Source: Streptomyces sp. ST2-7A (GTDB lineage: Bacteria > Actinomycetota > Actinomycetes > Streptomycetales > Streptomycetaceae). From it: a stretch of 53,815 nt of DNA. The notes beneath the pieces were generated by a model that saw only the letters and a program-made list of their open reading frames with translations, did no database searches and was not told where the DNA came from. Shown here in pieces: positions 50,117-53,815 of this stretch (position 1 is its first letter; the number at the start of each line of letters is the position of its first letter). Where the stretch lies: the NCBI RefSeq assembly GCF_021390475.1, contig NZ_JAJUWS010000045.1:1-53815 (forward strand). Reading direction: 5' to 3'. The translations under genes and the position numbers were made by a program.

Positions 50117-51718
50117 TCAGGCCCCGCCGGCGCCCGGCGACCGACCGGTCAGCACCTCGGCGGCGGCCTCGGCGCAGACCCGGGCCGCGCCGTGGGTGGC
50201 GATGTGCAGGGCGCCGGACGGCGGGGCCTGCGGTACGCCCATCTCCACGACTGCGGTGTCCGGGCGGGCGGCGACCAGTGCGTCGAGTACCCCGGCCATC
50301 CACGCGTGCCGGTGGACGTCGCGCACGACGACCACGAGCCGCCGGTCGCCGGTCGCCCGCAGCACCTCGTCGACCAGGGCGGGCACCTCCGTCGCGGCGG
50401 TGCGGTCCCGGCGGTCGGTGGTGGTGCCGGGCAACAGGCGGGTCAGCTCGGGGCCGAGGCCCCACGGGGTCTCGGTGCCGACGGCCACGTTGGCGGTGGG
50501 GGTGAGCACCAGGACGTGCGCGGGGCCGGTGAGCGGGGCGAACGCCGGCGCGCCGGCGGGCGCGGAGACCCGCACCGCGCGCCGGGCGGCCTCCGCGCCG
50601 ATGTCCCGCCCGGCGGCCCCGGTGTCCCCGGCGGGGGTCCCGGCCCCGAGTGCCTCGGCGCGGCGGGCGGCGGTCCACCGACCCAGGGCGCGCACCCGCT
50701 CGGCGGCGTCGTGCAGCCGCTCCCCGGGCAGTTCCCCGGCACGCACCGCGTCCACCAGGGCGTCGCGCATCCGCAGCACCTCGGCCTCGTCGGAGGGGGT
50801 GCCGCCGACGCAGATGGCGTCGGCCCCGGCGGCGATCGCGAGGACGTTGCCGCGCTCGACGCCCCAGCGGGCGGCGACGGCGTCCATCTCCATGCCGTCG
50901 GTGACGATGACCCCCTCGAAGCCGAGGCCGCCCTCGGCGACGGGGGCCCGCAGCAGGCCGTTGAGCACGGCGGGGCTGAGCGTGCCGGGCAGTTCGGGGT
51001 CCAGCGCGGGGACGAGGATGTGCGCGCTCATGACGCTGCGGGTGCCGGCGGCGATCGCGGCCCGGAAGGGCAGCAGCTCGCGTGCGGTCAGGGTGTCGCG
51101 GTCCACGCCGATGCGGGGCATCGCGAGGTGGCTGTCCACGTCGGTGTCCCCGTGGCCGGGGAAGTGCTTGACGCAGGCGGCGACACCGGCGGACTGCAGG
51201 CCCTCGACGTACGCGACGGTGTGCCGGGCGACCAGTTCGGGGTCGGCGCCGAAGGAGCGGGAGCCGATGACGGGGTTGTCGGGGTTGGAGTTGACGTCCG
51301 CGGACGGCGCCCAGTTGAGGGTGATGCCGCGGGCCACCAGGCGGCGGCCGATCTCGGCGGCGACCGCCCGGGTGAGGTCGGGGTCGTCGACGGCGCCCAG
51401 GGCGAGGGAGCCGGGCACGGAGGAGCCGGTGCGCACCTCCAGGCGGGTGACGTCGCCGCCCTCCTCGTCGAGGGCGACGAGAACCTCGGGGTTGGCCTCG
51501 TGCAGCCGGGCTGTGAGGTCGGTGACCTGCCCGTCGGAGACGACGTTGCGGCCGAAGAGGCCGACACCGGTCATGCCGCCGCTCTCCAGGAGTCGCAGCA
51601 GCCAGGCGGGCGGGGCGTCGGTGCCGTGGAAGGTGGGGTGCAGGACGGCGAGGGCGTCGCGCTCGAGGCCGTCCGTCCCCCGGGTCGCGGTGGTCGGTGC
51701 GGTCATGTCGGGGGTCAT
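50117..51718 (-). CDS. dasD: GH3 beta-N-acetylhexosaminidase (DasD type)
   Basis: A 533-residue cytosolic glycoside hydrolase family 3 enzyme. The NagZ-like His/Asp dyad motif is present: VAACVKHFPGHGDTDVDSHLAMP. The catalytic nucleophile Asp is in GVIVTDGMEMDAVAARWG. LVALDEEGGDVTRLEV is another GH3 landmark. A C-terminal alpha/beta domain (about 380-533) completes it. It splits chito-oligosaccharides taken up by DasABC into N-acetylglucosamine, and has no signal peptide. ATG 51718 overlaps the dasC stop as ATGA (51715-51718); ATG 51706 is an alternative. It is the natural next step after import. Confidence 0.9.
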   Translation of the reverse strand: MTPDMTAPTTATRGTDGLERDALAVLHPTFHGTDAPPAWLLRLLESGGMTGVGLFGRNVVSDGQVTDLTARLHEANPEVLVALDEEGGDVTRLEVRTGSSVPGSLALGAVDDPDLTRAVAAEIGRRLVARGITLNWAPSADVNSNPDNPVIGSRSFGADPELVARHTVAYVEGLQSAGVAACVKHFPGHGDTDVDSHLAMPRIGVDRDTLTARELLPFRAAIAAGTRSVMSAHILVPALDPELPGTLSPAVLNGLLRAPVAEGGLGFEGVIVTDGMEMDAVAARWGVERGNVLAIAAGADAICVGGTPSDEAEVLRMRDALVDAVRAGELPGERLHDAAERVRALGRWTAARRAEALGAGTPAGDTGAAGRDIGAEAARRAVRVSAPAGAPAFAPLTGPAHVLVLTPTANVAVGTETPWGLGPELTRLLPGTTTDRRDRTAATEVPALVDEVLRATGDRRLVVVVRDVHRHAWMAGVLDALVAARPDTAVVEMGVPQAPPSGALHIATHGAARVCAEAAAEVLTGRSPGAGGA

Positions 51719-52785
51719 CCCTTCACGGCACCGGCGGCCATGCCGCCGGTGACCCGACGCTGGAGGATCAGGAAGAGGACCAGGACCGGGATGGTCACGA
51801 GGGTGGAGGCGGCCATGGTGGCGCCCCAGTCGTTGCCGAAGGCGGTCTGGAAGCTGGACAGCCACACCGGGAGGGTCTTGGCCTCTGGCGCCTTGTTGAG
51901 CACCAGGACCATGGCGAACTCGTTCCAGGCCATGATGAAGCCGAAGATCGAGGTGGCCATCAGGCCGGGGGCGAGCAGCGGGAAGATCACGCTGAAGAAG
52001 GCGCGGGTGCGGGAGCAGCCGTCGATCAGGGCGGCCTCCTCCAGTTCCTTGGGCACGGCGGCGATGAAGCCGCGCAGCGTCCACAGGGTGAAGGGCAGCG
52101 CCATCACGAAGTAGATGATGGTCAGGGCGAGGAGGCTGTTGAGCATCTCCAGGTCCCGGGCGTTGAGGTACATCACGATGATGAGCACCTCCCACGGGGC
52201 CATCTGCGCCATCATGATCACCAGGATCATGCCGCGACGGCCCTTGAACTCCATCCGGGCGATGGCGAAGCCGGCGGCGAGTGCGACCAGCAGGGCCAGC
52301 AGCACGGCGCAGACGGTGACGACGAGGCTGTTGCGGACGTAGGTCCAGAACAGGTCCGCGCCCATCGCGGTGGAGTAGTTCCCGAAGGTGGGGGTGAAGA
52401 GGAAGACCGGGTCCCGGGTGAGGATGTCGCCGCGCTGCTTGAGGGAGCTGGCGATCATCCAGTAGACGGGGAAGATGAAGACGGCGGCGGTGATCAGGGC
52501 CACCGCGTTGGGCCAGATCCGCTGGAAGCGACGGCGGAAGGGCATCCGGGAGGGGCCCCCGTCGGGGGTGCGCGGGATGCCGGCGACGGTCTGCCGGACC
52601 GGGTCGGAGGGCGGCGGGGCACCGTGCGGGCCGGCGATGTTGACCTCGGCGAGGCGGCCGACGACCCCGCCGGCGGCGGCACCGGTGGGTCCGGCGGCGG
52701 TGGAGCGCGAGGGGCCCTCCGGGCCGTTGACCTCCGGGGAGCCGGAACCGCCGTCGGCACCGGCTGCGGTGGTGTCCTGGCTCAT
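51715..52785 (-). CDS. dasC: Carbohydrate ABC transporter permease DasC
   Basis: A 356-residue MalG-type permease. The first 80 residues are a disordered Gly/Ala/Pro head, longer than usual. Six membrane segments follow, from VALITAAVFIFPVYWMIASSLK onward. The EAA loop (ELEEAALIDGCSRTRAFFSVIFPLLAPGL) contacts the ATPase, which in Streptomyces is the shared MsiK encoded elsewhere; no ATPase gene is present here. The start overlaps the dasB stop by 4 bases. It imports chitobiose/N-acetylglucosamine oligomers with DasA and DasB, judged by operon context with the GH3 gene. Confidence 0.9.
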   Translation of the reverse strand: MSQDTTAAGADGGSGSPEVNGPEGPSRSTAAGPTGAAAGGVVGRLAEVNIAGPHGAPPPSDPVRQTVAGIPRTPDGGPSRMPFRRRFQRIWPNAVALITAAVFIFPVYWMIASSLKQRGDILTRDPVFLFTPTFGNYSTAMGADLFWTYVRNSLVVTVCAVLLALLVALAAGFAIARMEFKGRRGMILVIMMAQMAPWEVLIIVMYLNARDLEMLNSLLALTIIYFVMALPFTLWTLRGFIAAVPKELEEAALIDGCSRTRAFFSVIFPLLAPGLMATSIFGFIMAWNEFAMVLVLNKAPEAKTLPVWLSSFQTAFGNDWGATMAASTLVTIPVLVLFLILQRRVTGGMAAGAVKG

Positions 52786-53735
52786 GACTGCTGCTCCTTC
52801 TCCTGCTTGAGGATCAGGTGGAAGTAGTACGACATGGCCCCCAGCAGGATGAGCAGGGTGAGCACGGAGATGGCGGCGGCGGCGCCGAACTGCTGCTGCC
52901 CCATGCCCTCGATGTAGGCCATGACCGGCAGGGTCTCCGAGGCGCGCGAGGGTCCGCCGCCGTTGAGGGCGTAGACCTGGGCGAACGCCTTGAAGACCCA
53001 GATGATCTCCAGGAAGGTGGTGATCAGGAAGAACGGCTTCATGATCGGCAGGACGATCGACCGGAAGATCCGCCAGGCGGAGGCGCCGTCCATGCGGGCG
53101 GCCTCGTAGATCTCACCGCTGACGGTGGTCAGGCCGGCGTAGAGGTTCAGCGCCACGAAGGGGATCGACATCCACACGATGAGCAGGGTGGCGATGGCCA
53201 GCGTGGAGGTACCGGTCCCGAACCAGTTGTGCTGCTCGAAACCGGTGAAGCCCAGGGCGCCCATGAACCAGTTCATCAGGCCGTACTGGGTGTGGAAGAT
53301 CCAGGAGAACAGCACCGTGCTGGGGATGATCGGCATCGCCCAGGCCATCACCAGCGCGATGGAGAGGGTGAGCCTCATCCTCCTGCCGAGCCGGTTGAGC
53401 AGCAGCCCGATCAGTGTGCCGAGCACCATGATCAGGACCACGTTGACGGCCATGAAGACGAAGGTGCGTACCAGCGTGTCCCAGAACCGGGGGTTGTTCA
53501 GGACCTCGACGTAGTTGTCGAAGCCGGCCCACTCGGTGGTGCGGGAGATCAGCTGACGACGCCCGAACTCCTGGAAGGAGATCAGCACGTTCCTCAGCAG
53601 GGCCCATCCCAGGACCACACCGAGGGAGAGCAGCGCCGGGGCGATGAGCAGGTAGGGCAGCCAGCCGGTGGGCACCCGGCGGCCGGTGGCGGCGGCCGGC
53701 GCCGCGGGCTCGGCTGCCCGGGCCGGTGTGGTCAT
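52782..53735 (-). CDS. dasB: Carbohydrate ABC transporter permease DasB
   Basis: A 317-residue MalF-type permease with six membrane segments (LPYLLIAPALLSLGVVLGWALL onward) and the EAA loop ISGEIYEAARMDGASAWRIFRSIVLPIMKPFF-like sequence (EAARMDGASAWRIFRSIVLP). It pairs with DasC. The start is the ATG at 53735; GGAAGACCCC is the weak ribosome binding region. A perfect hairpin lies 26 bases upstream, separating it from the binding-protein gene expected beyond the window edge. No dre site (DasR operator, of the type ACTGGTCTAGACCAGT) is visible in the window; it would be in front of dasA. Confidence 0.9.
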   Translation of the reverse strand: MTTPARAAEPAAPAAATGRRVPTGWLPYLLIAPALLSLGVVLGWALLRNVLISFQEFGRRQLISRTTEWAGFDNYVEVLNNPRFWDTLVRTFVFMAVNVVLIMVLGTLIGLLLNRLGRRMRLTLSIALVMAWAMPIIPSTVLFSWIFHTQYGLMNWFMGALGFTGFEQHNWFGTGTSTLAIATLLIVWMSIPFVALNLYAGLTTVSGEIYEAARMDGASAWRIFRSIVLPIMKPFFLITTFLEIIWVFKAFAQVYALNGGGPSRASETLPVMAYIEGMGQQQFGAAAAISVLTLLILLGAMSYYFHLILKQEKEQQS

Positions 53736-53760
53736 GGGGTCTTCCTCGCGATCGGACGGT

Positions 53761-53815
53761 CGTGAGCCCGGCTGCGCCGGCGCGGCGGGGGGTCGGCGGC
53801 GCAGCCGGGCTCACG
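53761..53815 (-). terminator. Perfect 19-bp hairpin upstream of dasB
   Basis: Arms 53761-53779 and 53797-53815 are exactly complementary, with a 17-base loop; the right arm ends at the window edge and may continue. It is in the presumed dasA-dasB gap. It may give high DasA relative to permeases by partial termination or message protection, as seen for similar binding-protein operons. Confidence 0.75.

Overview
The window is high-GC actinobacterial chromosome, almost certainly Streptomyces. Third codon positions are nearly all G or C, GTG starts are common, and strong GC hairpins without U-tracts separate the genes. Marker genes include a nickel superoxide dismutase with its SodX protease, a WblE-type WhiB protein, a fused 2-oxoglutarate dehydrogenase E1/E2 (kgd), a SigH/SigB-type sigma factor with its anti-sigma factor, and the das chito-oligosaccharide transporter. 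I recall much of this order from the S. coelicolor core chromosome; no search was run.

Layout. 1-3539: end of an unidentified gene, a spermidine-synthase-like protein and a two-component pair whose kinase shows an apparent frameshift in its N-terminal extension. 4018-8258: kgd and a DUF6104 protein. 8502-10629: a DUF4097 protein and a PadR regulator behind a palindromic promoter element. 10903-15700: a membrane-anchored ligand-binding receptor, a quinone-oxidoreductase-type dehydrogenase and a GNAT acetyltransferase. 15827-18752: a polar amino acid (probably glutamate) ABC importer. 19389-20636: malic enzyme. 21006-23511: a methyltransferase, a CGNR zinc-finger regulator, sodX and sodN. 23674-23865 is a C-terminal alcohol dehydrogenase fragment, followed by rok7B7-xylHGF (24087-28540), read leftward as xylF-xylG-xylH-rok7B7 from a promoter region with two related lac-operator-like elements.

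The accessory part begins near 28.9 kb: a GAF/SpoIIE-like/ATPase protein that has lost catalytic aspartates, a methyltransferase, and a VOC gene. A 468-bp segment covering most of this VOC gene and its upstream region recurs 3,700 bp away in the same orientation, at about 97.6% identity by eye. The second copy carries a 3'-truncated VOC gene. Between the copies lies a roughly 3.2-kb island: an XRE/TPR regulator of lower GC, a divergent run of three very small genes with overlapping stop and start codons, a GRDP-like protein with a Cys/Gly-rich tail, and another small ORF. No integrase or transposase is visible. This is the best candidate for an undescribed system.

36535-41962 holds a cyclophilin lipoprotein, a NUDIX hydrolase, a polytopic membrane protein with a poly-Gly tail, an M23 peptidase-like protein and a D-cysteine desulfhydrase/ACC deaminase-like enzyme. 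42371-47854 is a stress and development block: anti-sigma factor, sigma factor (with a perfect 23-bp hairpin inside its coding sequence), a membrane protein, a diacylglycerol-kinase-family enzyme, wblE and the PdtaS-type kinase. 48625-53815 is the leftward das operon (dasB, dasC, dasD-type GH3 hexosaminidase, SIS-domain protein); the binding protein DasA would lie just beyond the right edge.

No rRNA, tRNA, CRISPR array, integrase or transposase was recognised. Coordinates and translations come from reading the sequence; family names are motif recognition, not database results.
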